Positions 34,398 through 45,824 of a stretch of 64,000 bases of DNA are shown here, piece by piece. Position numbers and translations under genes: made by a program. Source of the DNA: Dromiciops gliroides (lineage: Eukaryota > Chordata > Mammalia > Microbiotheria > Microbiotheriidae); NCBI RefSeq assembly GCF_019393635.1, contig NC_057866.1:434001-498000 (forward strand), given 5' to 3'. Numbering within the stretch: the first letter of the stretch is position 1; each line of letters starts with the position of its first letter. The notes beneath the pieces are model-generated. The model saw only the letters and a program-made list of their open reading frames with translations. It did not search any database and had not been told where the DNA came from.

Positions 34398-35543
34398 ATG
34401 AGTAAGAAGCAAAAAAGAGCCCTCTCCATTGAGAGCTTCTGTATCAATAGGGAAGAAGCCAACACAAACTCAGATGAGGACAATAGCCTCAAATTGTCTA
34501 CATCTGAAGCCTCACAAGGGAAGGTGAATTGGTCGCAAGAACAAAAAGCCTTCCTGGAAGAGCTCAAAAAGGATTTTAAAAATCAATTGCAAGAGGTAGA
34601 AGAAAAAATGGGGAGAGAAATGAAAGCAACACAAAAAAACTATGAAAAAAGAATCAGCAGCTTAGAAAAGGAAGCTGAAGAAAACAAAGCCTTAAAAAAT
34701 TCACTTGGCCAAATGGAAAAAAAGCTGCATAATCTCACTGAAGAAAACAATACCTTAAAAAATTCACTTAGCCAAACGGAAAAAAAGGTACATAATCTCA
34801 CTGAAGAAAACAATACCTTAAAAAATTCACTTAGCCAAATGGAAAAAAAGGTGCATAATCTCACTGAAGAAAACAATGCCTTAAAAATTAAAGTGGGACA
34901 GTTGGAAGAAAAGGAATCCATGAGACACCAAGAATCGGTCAAGCAGAATAAAAAAAATGAAAAAATAGAAGAAAATGTGAAATACCTCATTGGAAAGACA
35001 ACTGATCTGGAAAACAGATCGAGGAGAGACAATTTGAGAATCATTGGACTGCCTGAAAGCCATGACCAGAAAAAGAATCTAGATACCATATTCCAGGAAA
35101 TTATTAAGGAGAACTGCCCTGATATCATAGAATCAGAGGATAAAATCATCATTGAAAGAATCCATCGATCACCTCCTGAAAGAGACCCCAAAAGGAAAAC
35201 TCCAAGGAATATTGTAGCCAAATTCCAGAATTATCAGGTGAAGGAGAAAATACTCCAAGCAGCCAGAAAGAAGCAATTTAAATATCATGGAGCCACAGTC
35301 AGGATTGCTCAGGACCTGGCAGCTTCAACATTAAAGGACCACAAGGCTTGGAATATGATATTCCGGAAGGCAAAGGAGATTGGATTGCAGCCGAGAATCT
35401 ATTACCCAGCAAAAATGTGCATTTTCTTTCAGGGGAAAAGATGGACATTTAATGACATTGGGGACTTTCAATCTTTCCTGGTGAAAAGACCAGAACTGAA
35501 TAGAAAATTTGATCTCAACATACAAGACTCAAGAGAAGTTTGA
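34398..35543 (+). CDS. L1 ORF1 protein, 381 aa, intact
   Basis: Nucleic-acid-binding chaperone of the L1 particle. The ATG is preceded by AGCTGCAATA. Layout: charged N-terminus; long coiled coil (about residues 60-195) containing three tandem 21-residue repeats around NSLSQ-EKKVHNLTEENNTLK; RRM-like region with LENRSRRDNLRIIGLPES (about 206); C-terminal domain with DPKRKTPRNIVAKFQ and ATVRIAQDLAASTLKDHKAWN. Length is in the usual range for mammalian ORF1p (human 338) once the extra heptads are counted. No stop interrupts it. Confidence 0.93.
   Translation: MSKKQKRALSIESFCINREEANTNSDEDNSLKLSTSEASQGKVNWSQEQKAFLEELKKDFKNQLQEVEEKMGREMKATQKNYEKRISSLEKEAEENKALKNSLGQMEKKLHNLTEENNTLKNSLSQTEKKVHNLTEENNTLKNSLSQMEKKVHNLTEENNALKIKVGQLEEKESMRHQESVKQNKKNEKIEENVKYLIGKTTDLENRSRRDNLRIIGLPESHDQKKNLDTIFQEIIKENCPDIIESEDKIIIERIHRSPPERDPKRKTPRNIVAKFQNYQVKEKILQAARKKQFKYHGATVRIAQDLAASTLKDHKAWNMIFRKAKEIGLQPRIYYPAKMCIFFQGKRWTFNDIGDFQSFLVKRPELNRKFDLNIQDSREV
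34691..34879 (+). repeat. 63-bp tandem repeat within L1 ORF1 coiled coil
   Basis: Three near-identical 63-bp units, phased to reading frame and equal to three heptads each, followed by a partial fourth (AATGCCTTAAAAATT). The unit core is AAAAATTCACTT then CATAATCTCACTGAAGAAAA. Confidence 0.9.
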
Positions 35544-36125
35544 AAAGGTAAACAGAGGGGGGAAAAAAAAGTTACCCTATTAGGTTAAACTGTTTATATC
35601 CCTACACAGGAAGATAATACTCATAACTCTTAAGAACTGTAAATGTATTTGGGCAGAGAGAAGGACTTTATATAGAGGGTATAAATATAAATTGTCTTTG
35701 ATGTGATGATACAAAAGAATTAAGGAGATAAAAAGGGAGTCTATGGGGAGGAGAGGAAAGGGGAGGTGGAATGGGATGAATTATATCATATGAAGAGGTG
35801 GAAAAAAACCTATTATAATAGAGGGAAAGAAAGGAGGGGGGAACATGGTTTCAACCCTATTCTCATTAGATTTGACTCAAAGAGGGAATAACATATACGT
35901 TCATTGGGATAAAGAAACTTAACTCACTCTTTAGGGAAACAAAAGGGGAAGGGAAAGGGGGGGACTGAGAAGGGAGGACAAAAGCAAGGGAGAAAAGGGT
36001 AAAGAAAAGAGAGGGGGGTGATAAAAAGGGAGGGCAGATTGGGGGAGGCAGGGGTAAGAAGTAAAACGTCGGTGAGGAGGAATAGGGTGAAAGAAGGGGG
36101 GAAAAGTACAAAGGGGGTAAATAGA

Positions 36126-39100
36126 ATGGAGGGGAATAGACAGTCAGTAATAATAACTGTGAATGTGAATGGGATGAACTCTGCTATAAAACGGAAGCAA
36201 ATTGCAGAGTGGATTAAAAACCAGAACCCTACAATATGCTGTTTACAAGAAACACATTTGAAGCAGAGAGATACACACAGAGTAAAGGTAAAAGGCTGGA
36301 GCAGAATATATTATGCCTCAGCTAAAGTAAAAAAGGCAGGGGTAGCAATCCTTATCTCAGACAAAGTGCAGGCAAAAATAGATCTCATTAAAAGAGATAA
36401 GGAAGGAAATTACATCTTACTTAAAGGTACTATAGATAATGAAGTAATATCAATATTGAATATGTATGCGCCAAGTGGTATAGCATCCAAGTTCTTAGAG
36501 GAGAAGTTAAATGAGTTACAAGAGGAATTAGATAGTAATACTATACTAGTGGGGGATCTGAATCTCCCCCTCTCAGAATTAGATAAATCTAGCCAAAAAA
36601 TAAATAAGAAAGAAGTGAAAGAGGTGAATAGATTACTAGAAAAGTTAGACATGATAGATGTCTGGAGAAAATTGAATGGGGATAGAAAGGAATATACCTT
36701 TTTCTCAGCAGTACATGGCACATTTTCAAAAATTGACCATGTATTAGGGCACAAAAACATCATAGTCAAATGTAGAAAGGCAGAAATAGTAAATGCATCC
36801 TTCTCAGATCATGATGCAATAAAAATTACATGTAAGAAAGAGCCAGGGAAAAGTAGAATGAAAATCAATTGGAAACTAAATAATTTCATTCTAAAGAATG
36901 AATGGGCCAAACAAGAAATCATAGAAACAATCAATAACTTTATCCAAGAGAATGACAATAATGAGACAACATACCAAAATCTATGGGATGCAGCCAAAGC
37001 AGTGCTTAGGGGAAAATTTATAGCTCTAAATGCTTACATGAATAAAAAAGAGAAAGAGGAGATTAATGAATTGGGAATGCAACTTAAAAAGCTAGGAAAA
37101 GAACAAATTAAGAATCCCCAATTAGACACTAAATTAGGAATTCTGAAAATTAAAGGAGAAATTAATAAAATTGAAAGCAAGAGGATAGAATTAATCAATA
37201 ATACTAAGAGTTGGTGTTAGGACAAAAACCAAGAAAATAGCTAAACCATTGGTTAATTTGATTTTAAAAAAGAAAGAAAGAAAGAAAGAAGAAAACCAAA
37301 TTACTGGTATCAAAAATGAAAGGGGTGACTTCACCACCAATGAAATGGAAATTAAAGCAATCATTAGGAACTATTTTGCCCAACTGTATGCCAGTAAATT
37401 TGACAATCTAAATGAAATGGATAAATATTTACAAAAATACAAACTGCCCAGGTTAACAGAAGAGGAAATAAAATCCTTAAATAAGCCCACATCAGAAAAG
37501 AAAATTGAACATGAATTCCCTAAGAAAAAATCCCCAGGGCCAGATGGGTTTTCAATGAATCCCACCAAACATGGAAAGAACAATTAATTCCAATATTATT
37601 CAAATTATTTGGAAAAATAGGTGAAGGAGGAGTTCTACCAAATTCGTTTTATGACACAAATATGGTGGTGATACCAAAACCAGGCAAAGCAAAAACAGAG
37701 AAAGAAAATTATAGACCAATCTCCCTAATGAATATTGATGCTAAAATCTTAAATAAGATATTAGCAAGGAGATTACAGCAAGTGATCACCAGGATAATAC
37801 ACTATGACCAGGTGGGATTTATACCAGGAATGCAGGGCTGGTTCAACATTAGGAAAACTATTAACATAATCAACCACATCAATAAGAAAACCAACCAAAA
37901 TCATATGATTATCTCAATAGATGCAGAGAAAGCTTTTGACAAAGTACAGCACCCATTCCTAATAAAAACACTAGAGAGTTTAGGAATAGGGGGAGCTTTC
38001 CTTAGAATAATAACAGTATCTACCTAAAGCCATCAGCAAGTATTATATGCAATGGAGATAAATTAGAGGCCTTCCCAATAAGATCAGGGGTGAAACAGGG
38101 ATGTCCATTATCACCCCTATTATTTAATATTGTCCTAGAAATGTTAGCTTTAGCAATCAGAGAAGAGAAAGGAATTAAAGGAATTAGAATAGGCAAGGAG
38201 GAAACAAAACTATCACTCTTTGCAGATGATATGATGGTATACTTAAGGAATCCTCGAGAATCAAGTCAAAAATTACTTGAAACAATTAACAACTTTAGCA
38301 AAGTAGCAGGATATAAAATAAATCCACATAAATCATCAGCATTTCTATACATGACCAACAAAGTCCAGCAGCAAGAGATAGAAAGAGAAATTCCATTTAA
38401 AGTAACGGTAGGTAATATAAAATACTTGGGAGTCTACTTGCCAAGACAAACCCAGGAACTCTATGAACACAACTACCAAACACTCTTCACACAAATCAAA
38501 TCAGATCTAAATAATTGGAAAGATATCAATTGCTCATGGATAGGCAGAGCTAATATAGTAAAAATGACAATACTGCCTAAATTAATTTACTTATTCAGTG
38601 CCATACCAATCAGGCTACCTAAAAATTATTTTATACAGCTAGAAAAAATAATAACAAAATTCATCTGGAAAAACAAAAAATCAAGAATATCCAGGGAAAT
38701 AATGAAAAAAAATTCACAGGAAGGTGGGTTAGCGGTACCAAACCTGGAGCTTTACTATAAAGCGGCAGTCATCAAAACTATCTGGTACTGGCTAAAAAAT
38801 AGAGTGGTAGATCAATGGAATAGGCTAGGCTCAGGAAATGCAGTAGTAAATGACACTAGTAATGTAGTGTTTGATAAACCCAAAGACTCCAGCTTCTGGG
38901 ATAGGAACTCAGTATTTGACAAAAACTGCTGGGAAAACTGGAAGATAGTATGGCAGAAATTAGGCTTAGACCAACATCTTACACCTTATACTAAAATAAG
39001 GTCAAAATGGATACATGATTTAGACATAAGAGGTGATACCATAGGTAAATTAGGAGAGAAAGGAATAGTGTACCTATCAGATCTTTGGAAAGGAGAACCA

Positions 39101-39507
39101 GTTTTTGACCAAAACATGAGATAGAGTATATTATAAAATGCAAAGTGGATGATTTTGATTATATTAAATTAAAAAATTTTTGTACAAACAGAAGCAATGC
39201 ATCCAAAATTAGAAGGGAGGCAGAAAGCTGGGAAACAATTTTTGAGGCCAGTGCATCTGATAAAGGCCTCATCTCTAAAATATATAGGGAATTAAATCAA
39301 CTTTATAAGAATCCAAGTCATTCCCCAATTGAGAAATGGTCAAAGGATATGAACAGGCAGTTTTCTGATGAAGAAACCAAAGCTATCTATTCCCATATGA
39401 AAAAATGCTCTAAATCTCTAATGATTAGAGAGATGCAAATTAAAACAACTCTGAGGTACCACCTGACACCTATCAGATTGGCTAAAATGACAAAAAAAGG
39501 AAGATAA
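36126..39507 (+). pseudogene. L1 ORF2 (endonuclease / reverse transcriptase), broken
   Basis: Starts MEGNRQSVIITVNVNG. Endonuclease landmarks: NVNGMNS, QETHL, GDLNLPLSE and SDHDAIKI. RT landmarks: [14 protein letters not shown] (37680), [24 protein letters not shown] and LSLFADDMMVYL (about 38212). The C-terminal segment ends at 39507 (LAKMTKKGR). Reading shifts frame or stops near 37220, 37587, 38027 and 39124, so four breaks separate five open segments. An upstream in-frame ATG at 36018 exists, but the conserved start is 36126. Size (about 1,127 codons) is near normal for L1 ORF2 (about 1,275 in human). Confidence 0.92.
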
Positions 39508-40699
39508 TAACTGTTGGAGAGGCTGTGGGAAAATGGAACACTAATGCATTGTTGGTGGAGCTGTGAGCTGATCCAACATCTGGAGAGCAATTTGGAATAT
39601 GCCCAAAGGGCGATAAAGCTGTGGCATACCCTTTGACCCAGCAATCCCACTTTTAGGTCTTTTGCCCAAAGAACATCATGGAAGGGGGAAAGGGACCCAC
39701 ATGTACAAAATATTTATAGCTGCTCTTTACGTGGTAGCAAGGAATTTGGAAGTTGAGGGGGTGCCCATCAATTGGGGAATGGCTGGACAAGTTTGTGGTA
39801 TATGACTACAATGGAATACTATTGTGCTGTAAGAAATGATGAGCAGGAAGAGTTCAGAGAAACCTGGAGGGTCTTACGTGAGCTGATGATGAGTGAGATG
39901 AGCAGAACCAGAAGAACATTGTACACAGTATCATCAACATTGAGTGTTCTTCTCACCAATGCAATGGTACAGAAGAGTTCCAGGGAACTCATGATAGAAG
40001 AGGATCTCCAAATCCAAGAAAAAAAAAGAAAGAAAGAACTGTGGAGTATAGATGCTGATTGAACCATATTATTTCTTTTGTTTTGGGTGCTGTTGTTTTT
40101 TTTTCTATTTTGAGGTTTTGCATCACTGCTCTGATTCTTTCTCTTGTAACAGGATTAATGCAGAAATAGGATTAATGTTATTATGTGTATATATATGTGT
40201 GTGTATATATATATCTATATGTATATGTATAGATATATATAGATATAACCTATATCAGATTACCTGCTGTCTAGGGGAGGGGGGAGGGAGGGAGAAAAAT
40301 CTGAAATTGTAAAGCATGTATAAACAAAAGTTGAGAACTATCTTTACATGTAACGGAAAAAATAAAATATCTCAAAAAAAAAAAAAAGAAACCTTACAGA
40401 ACTTGATAAAATAACAATTTTCATTTGGGAAAACAAAAAATCTAGAATATCCAAGGAAATTATGAAAAGAATTAAGAACACAGGGGGAACAACACTTCCG
40501 GACCTCAAACTCTATTATAAAGCAGTAATATTTGTTAAAAAATAAAATAAAGAACTAGATCAATTGAACACACTAGACAAGGGAGAATCAAGACTAATGG
40601 AACTCAATAATCCACCTGAAAACATGAATTACTTTGGAAAGAATTCCATATTTAATTAAAAAAAAACCTGCTGATTCTACAGGGGTATAATACCTCATT

Positions 40700-40965
40700 A
40701 AAGGCAGCCATGTGACACTATAGATAGAGCCCTGGATCTGGAGTCAGGAAGACCTGAGTTCAAATATTGCCTCAAACACTTACTGGTAACCCTGGCCAGT
40801 CACTTAATTCCTGTCTGTCTCAGTTCCTCATTTGCAAAATGGTGATCACCAAAGCACCTACCTCTCAGGGTTATTGTGAGGATCAAATACAATACTTGTA
40901 AAGCACTCAGCACCATGCCTGGTACATTGTAGTCACTTAATAAATGCTAGTTACTCTTATTCTTA
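40700..40965 (+). mobile_element. MIR/THER-like SINE
   Basis: AGAGCCCTGGATCTGGAGTC head, GTCTCAGTTCCTCATTTGCA middle and GCCTGGTACATTGTAGTCAC tail, all present; about 260 bp. Confidence 0.85.
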
Positions 40966-41028
40966 TAATATACCTTTCTCCGCTATAGGTAGATGTATTC
41001 TTTTTTGGGGAGGGTGGTAGATGTATTC

Positions 41029-41179
41029 TTTTTTTTTTTTTAATGAGGCAATTGGGGTTAAGTGACTTGCCTAGGGTCACACAGCTAGTAATTGTTAAGT
41101 GTCTGAGGCCGGATTTGAACTCAGGTACTCCTGAATCCAGGGCCGGTGCTTTATCCACTGTGCAACCTAGCCGCCCCCG
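41029..41179 (-). mobile_element. WSINE1-type SINE, antisense
   Basis: GGTAGATGTATTCTT flanks it (about 41012 and, one base different, 41180). A further copy of the same flank lies at about 40988. Confidence 0.88.
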
Positions 41180-41480
41180 GGTAGATGTCTTCTTAGCCAA
41201 ATAAGAGATAGAAGCAATTACAAAAGATAAAATAGATAATTTTGATTACATAAACCTAAAAAGCTTTTGCAGAAACCAAATTAATGCGCCGGGGATAAGA
41301 AAGGCAGTGGATAAATGGGGAAAGTCTGTATCAAATTTTTCTGATTTGGTATATGATATATAAAAGCAATTATCAATTCCTTATAGCTAGCTAGACGGAC
41401 AGGACAGACAGAGGAGCAAAATCCCTTCAACAGACAAATGGTCAGAAGATAAGAACAAACAGTTCTCAAGAGAAAGTGTG

Positions 41481-41630
41481 GGGGCAGCTAGGTGGTGCAG
41501 TGGATAGAGCACCAGCCCTGGAGTCAGGAGGACCTGAGTTCAAATCTGGCCTCGGACACTTAACACTTACTAGCTATGTGACCCTGGACAAGTCACTTAA
41601 CCCCAATTGCCTCACTTAAAAAAAAAAAAA
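41481..41630 (+). mobile_element. WSINE1-type SINE
   Basis: Perfect 13-bp target duplication AAGAGAAAGTGTG at 41468-41480 and 41631-41643. Confidence 0.95.
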
Positions 41631-41934
41631 AAGAGAAAGTGTGCCAGTCTATTGACAACCATATGAAGGAATGTGGTTGCTCACTAACCCGGCAACTGCA
41701 AAGCTTTAAGTTTTACCCTCCCAGGCAGTCAAATGAACAAAGATGACCAAAGATGGAAACAGGCAGTGTTGGATGGGTGCTAGCAAGAGATGCACACTAG
41801 TGCCTTGTTGGCCAGCCTCTGAACCAATATCACCATTTTGGAATTCTGTAAATAGAGGGATTAAGAATCAGAAATTCCTTTACTAGGCATTTACCCAGGA
41901 GGCATTGATAAGAAGAAATTAATTAGGAACTGGT

Positions 41935-42135
41935 TAGACAGGCGATTCGAGGCTGGAGCTGGGAAGATCTAAGGGACTTGGACAAGCTACTTAGCCTCCC
42001 TCAGTCCAGGTTCTCATCTGCAAAAATGGGGGCAACTAAGAGCATCACCTTTCAAGATTGTTGGGTGGATATAACAAGTGTTTTCAAAGAACTTTGTACC
42101 CTGAAAGCCCTATATAAATGCTAGTTATTGTTGTC
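41935..42135 (+). mobile_element. MIR/THER-like SINE
   Basis: GGACTTGGACAAGCTACTTA, CAGGTTCTCATCTGCAAAAA and CCCTATATAAATGCTAGTTA appear in MIR order. Confidence 0.75.
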
Positions 42136-42224
42136 ACCACTACATGAACATAATAGAATATTACTGTGATATAAGAAAAGGTCATATAATAGTAGCAATA
42201 ATAACAATAGCAATAGGAATGGTC

Positions 42225-42365
42225 ATAAAGAGCCAACATTCATTAGGCACCTACCATGTTCCAGGAATTGTGCTAAACTCTTCACAAATAGGATCGTGTT
42301 GTATCTTCCCAACAACCCTAGGAGATAGGTGCTGTTCTGCACATTTTACAAATCAAGAACCCAAG
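42225..42365. repeat. Ancient interspersed repeat, family uncertain
   Basis: CATTAGGCACCTACCATGTT, GTGCTAAACTCTTCACAAAT and CCCAACAACCCTAGGAGATA form the well-known old mammalian phrase 'accatgtgccaggcactgtgctaagc'. The family cannot be named by eye. Confidence 0.5.
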
Positions 42366-42389
42366 ACAGAAGTTTGTTTCATTTTATTT

Positions 42390-42510
42390 TTTCAGGGTAA
42401 TGAGGGTTAAGTGACTTGCCCAGGGTCACACAGCTAGTAAGTGTCAAGTGTCTGAGGTCCGATTTGAACCCAGGTCCTGAATCCAAGCCCGGTTCTCTAG
42501 CCACTGTGGA
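42390..42510 (-). mobile_element. WSINE1-type SINE, antisense, truncated
   Basis: Tail and CORE are clear (GTGACTTGCCCAGGGTCACA). The head fades after CCGGTTCTCTAGCCACTGTG. Confidence 0.8.
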
Positions 42511-42808
42511 TGGACAGATCCATACAAAGAATTCATGCAGAGGGAAGCCCAGGAAACAGTATTCACAGTCCGTAAAAACAACTCCACATAACAGCCCACA
42601 ATGAATGTTACAAAGTTACAGAGAATAAGCTTGGTCCCAAAGAAGAGACTGAAAGAGAAGATGCACCCCCCACCCCAGCCCCACTGCGTTGTAGAGAGGC
42701 AGGAGGTCTTCCCCAAGGAAGACTTTGTGATTCTGTGACCAGTTTTGCTCATTTTTTCTCTTCTTCGTCTTTTGATTTTTTTTTCCCTTAAAAGAATTAT
42801 TTGTAGGG

Positions 42809-42958
42809 CAAGCTAGGTGGCACAATGGATAGAGCACCTGACCTGGATTCAGGAGGACCTGAGTTCAAATCGGACCTCAGACTCTTGACACTTACTAGCT
42901 GTGTGACCCTAGGCAAGTCACTTAACCCTCATTGCCCTGCCCCCCCCCCCCCCCGCAA
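42809..42958 (+). mobile_element. WSINE1-type SINE with poly(C) before tail
   Basis: Sense copy; ATTGCCCTG is followed by about 16 C rather than A residues. ATTATTTG lies on both sides. Confidence 0.88.
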
Positions 42959-43059
42959 AGTATTATTTGCAATATGGATCATTTCCTGGGAGGGAGAAGG
43001 GAAAAGATACCAGGAGAAATGTTGTTGATGTAGAAATAAATGGCAAAAATTTATTCTAA

Positions 43060-44155
43060 AAAAAAGTTTTGATTCTCCTGTTTCTGCATATCTCTGAGTA
43101 CCCATTAACCTTCCTCCAACCTGCCCACCCTCCCTTTCAGTATGTATGCATAACAGAACAAATCATCCATGAGCCAAGTCTGAGAATATACATCTTAGCC
43201 CACATCTCTGATCCAACACCTCTCTGCCAGGAGGTGAGAGGTATGTCTCACCCTCAGTCTTTTGAAGTCTCTATTACTGCTGGATGCTTTGATCCGAGTC
43301 CTGAGGTCCTTCACAGATGTTTTCCTTCCTACCCATTATTGTTGTCACCGTATTAATTGTTTTCCTGTCTCTACTCAGCTCCCTCTCCATCAGTTCAGAT
43401 AAATCTTTCCAGGTTTCTCTGAATCAGTCCCCCTTCCTTTGTAATAGTGCAATGTATCCAGCTTTCCCCCAGTAGACTGTAAGCTGCCTGAGGGCAGGGG
43501 CTTTCCAGTTTTTGTGTTTCTACCCCCAGTGCCTGGCTCATAGAAAGTATTTAATGAATGCTTTTTAAATTTATTCATTCACCTATTTTGTTTCTAGTTC
43601 TTTGCAGTAACAAACAGGGCTGCTCCAAATATTCTGGTAGATACAGGTCTTTCCCTTCTGTCCTGATCCTCTTTCAGACATATGCCCCATAGTCATATCA
43701 CTGAGTCACAGGGTGTGTACACCCTCGATTGAACCAGTTCCCAGCTCCATCCACAGGGCGGCTGTTCCCGTGCCTTTCCTCCCACAGCACCTCCACCAGT
43801 TGTCATTGCCCTCATTGTCATCACCAGCCTGATGGCTGTGAGGCAGAAGCTCAGAGGGGTTCCAGTTGGCATTTGTACCATTTTTTATATGATTTTTGGT
43901 CTTTTGTTTCTTCATCCTGGAACTGCTGACCCATCATTTAACCACGTGCTACTCTTAGGGCTGCTCTTATGTGTTGTGCCAGCTCATCCTGACGTTAGAG
44001 AAATGTGAAGATTTTCCCCAAACAATTGTTCCCTTCTTGTTTTAACTTGCATCAACTTGGCTTGTGCATACGTTTTTCAGTTTCAGGTAATTACCATTGT
44101 CCGTGTTAACTGTGGGGTTCCTGTGTCTCTGGATCAGGTGAAGGTTTAAAATGAC
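43060..44155 (-). mobile_element. Old antisense L1 3' region split by an L2 tail
   Basis: Recognisable scraps: CTTTCCAGGTTTCTCTGAAT, TTTGCAGTAACAAACAGGGC, GGGTGTGTACACCCTCGATT, CTTGTTTTAACTTGCATCAA. These fit the antisense L1 3' UTR and the end of ORF2. High divergence. Confidence 0.6.
43445..43572 (+). mobile_element. L2 3' end
   Basis: GTAAGCTGCCTGAGGGCAGG, CCCCCAGTGCCTGGCTCATA and TATTTAATGAATGCTT make the L2 terminus. Confidence 0.75.
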
Positions 44156-44159
44156 TTTT

Positions 44160-45095
44160 TTTATATTGGGTTGTGAGCCCAGGTCTGACCTTATCACTTC
44201 TCTACTCATTAAACACCAGTGGTTTCCCTATTGCCTCTCATAGCAAACAGATTATCTTGGAAAGAAAGCCCTTTCTCCACAACCTTATCAGGGCATATCT
44301 CTCCTCTCCTCTCCTCTCCTCCCTCCCCTCTCCTCTCCTCTCTTTGTGTGTGTCTCTGTCTGTCTGTCTGTCTGTCTATCTCTGTCTCTCTCTCTCCTTT
44401 CCTCTCCTCTCCTCTCCTCTCCTCTCCTCTCCTCTCCTCTCCTCTCCTCTCCTCTCCTCTCCTCTCCTCTCCTCTCCTCTCCTCTCCTCTCCTCCTCCTC
44501 TCCTCTCCTCTCCTCTCCTCTCCTCTCCTCTCCTCTCCTCCCTCCCCTCTCCTCTCCTCTCTTTGTGTGTAGGTCTCTCTCTGTCTGCCTGTCTGCCTAT
44601 CTCTCTCTCTCTCTCCTCTCCTCTCCCCTCCTCCTCCTCTCTTCTGTTTCTGTCTCTGTCTCTGTCTTTCTGTCTTTCTGTCTGTCTCTATCTGTCTCTC
44701 TGTCTGTCTATCTCTGTCTCTCTGTCTGTCTCTCTGTCTCTGTCTCTGTCTCTGTCTCTCTCACTCTCTGGGCCAACCCAGAATCTTGCTGTTCCTCACA
44801 TGTGACACACTGCATTCCCAGAATGAATTCCCTTCTACTGCTGCCTCTCAGAATTCCTGGGTTCCTTCAAGACTCAGTCAAACTACCACCCCTCCCCACC
44901 CTGATCCCTCCAGCTTCCCTCTCCTTGCAAAATTCCATCCTCTGTCTTGCAGACATTTTTATAAATGCATTTGGTTCCTAATGGAATGAAAACTCCCTGA
45001 GGGGAAGGACTACTTATCTTCATCTTTGTGTGCTCAGGACCTAGCATGTGCCTGGCACATAGTATGTGGTTAGTGCTTGATTGATTCTGATCTGA
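44160..45095 (+). mobile_element. L2 3' third with an internal satellite
   Basis: Left part 44175-44300 (CTACTCATTAAACACCAGTG), right part 44770-45095 (CTGCTGCCTCTCAGAATTCC, TCCTTCAAGACTCAGTCAAA, ending GTGCCTGGCACATAGTATGT and GTGCTTGATTGATT). The two halves are normally contiguous; a polypyrimidine block of about 470 bp separates them. Confidence 0.8.
44299..44770. repeat. CTCCT / TCTG polypyrimidine satellite
   Basis: Long runs of CTCCT (44400-44540), then TCTG/TCTC units (44575-44765). A segment reading CCTCCCTCCCCTCTCCTCTC followed by TTTGTGTGT occurs at about 44318 and again at about 44539, so a block of about 220 bp is duplicated inside the array. Open frames here are composition artefacts. 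Confidence 0.92.
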
Positions 45096-45099
45096 ACTC

Positions 45100-45820
45100 T
45101 ACTCTGAAGTTTGTCTTGATCATCTCCCCATCTCTCATTTGGATGGAGCTTCTGCAGTCACACATTTGAGCTCCCTCCTTTCTCCCATTTCTAGAGTAGC
45201 ACATTATAGGTCCCACTTTGTCCTTCTGTGTTTGCTTTGGTGGGGCCTTTGCACTTCATTCCTGCTGGTACCCATCTGTAGCACCTTGGTCTGGTTTGCT
45301 CTCCCTGACCCAAGCTACACCACCTTCCCTTCAGCACTCTAGCCCAGAGAGTTGGGGCTGGTGTCTCTTTTCTACCATTGACTCAAGCCACAATAGACTA
45401 TGTTCCCTCATTGTAGGGAGCCACTTATCAAGAACATAGCTACATTTTGCCTAAGTCCTTGGGAGCATCTTCTCCCCTATACCACCTTGGTCTCTGGGTG
45501 GGCAATAAACTCAAAATTTAGCATGAATGCTGTGAAGTTCCCATCCAAAGGTGGCACTTTGACTGCAGGAGTCCTTGCCTCAGCTGCCAAAGGGCTGGGA
45601 TCCCAAAGGTTGCTTCTTGCTCCACTGGCTCTGGAACTAAGATTTGGGAATGCTAAAACTGGAAGGCAAGAGCATCTTCTGCATCTTTCAAAACTCAGTT
45701 TCAGCCCCCTTGTGTAGGACCAAAAAAAAGCAAAAGCCACACACTCCTGGCCAATGGCTTTGAGTACCTTTGCAGACAATGAACAAGCCTCATCTTTACC
45801 AGGAGTTAGCCCACTAGAAC
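45100..45820. other. Unrecognised spacer
   Basis: No repeat family or exon identified. Compositionally ordinary; short open frames without recognisable protein features. Confidence 0.4.
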
Positions 45821-45824
45821 CACA

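Larger units (their letters stand above)
33826..40387 (+). mobile_element. Nearly full-length marsupial L1
   Basis: Bounded by the 16-bp duplication AAAAGAAACCTTACAG (33810-33825 and 40384-40399). Order: 5' UTR 33826-34397, ORF1 34398-35543, spacer about 35544-36125, ORF2 36126-39507, 3' UTR to 40370, poly(A). The 5' tip GCGGAGCCAAGATGGCGG holds a YY1-type site (CAAGATGGC), as at the start of human L1. ORF1 is open throughout. ORF2 is broken in about four places, so the copy cannot mobilise itself. Perfect target duplication, an intact ORF1 and a clean tail mark it as the youngest L1 in the window. Confidence 0.95.
33468..41930 (+). mobile_element. Old L1 ORF2 hosting a younger L1 and SINEs
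   Basis: Pieces 33468-33594 (AACAAGGAGGCCCACTCTC, the QGGPLS motif), 33743-33825, 40400-40680 (FIWENKKSRISKEIMK-like, then GGTTLPDLKLYYKAV), 41190-41480 and 41644-41930 run colinear with ORF2 of the younger L1. The old copy is thus cut by a SINE, a 6.5-kb L1, a MIR-like SINE and two more SINEs. Confidence 0.8.

Noticed and set aside
44173-44981. Open frames of about 210 codons rich in Ser/Leu
   Set aside because: They are produced by the CTCCT/TCTG satellite in an L2; no protein.
45477-45779. 100-codon minus-strand frame in the 45.1-45.8 kb spacer
   Set aside because: No similarity, no splice context; length is within chance.
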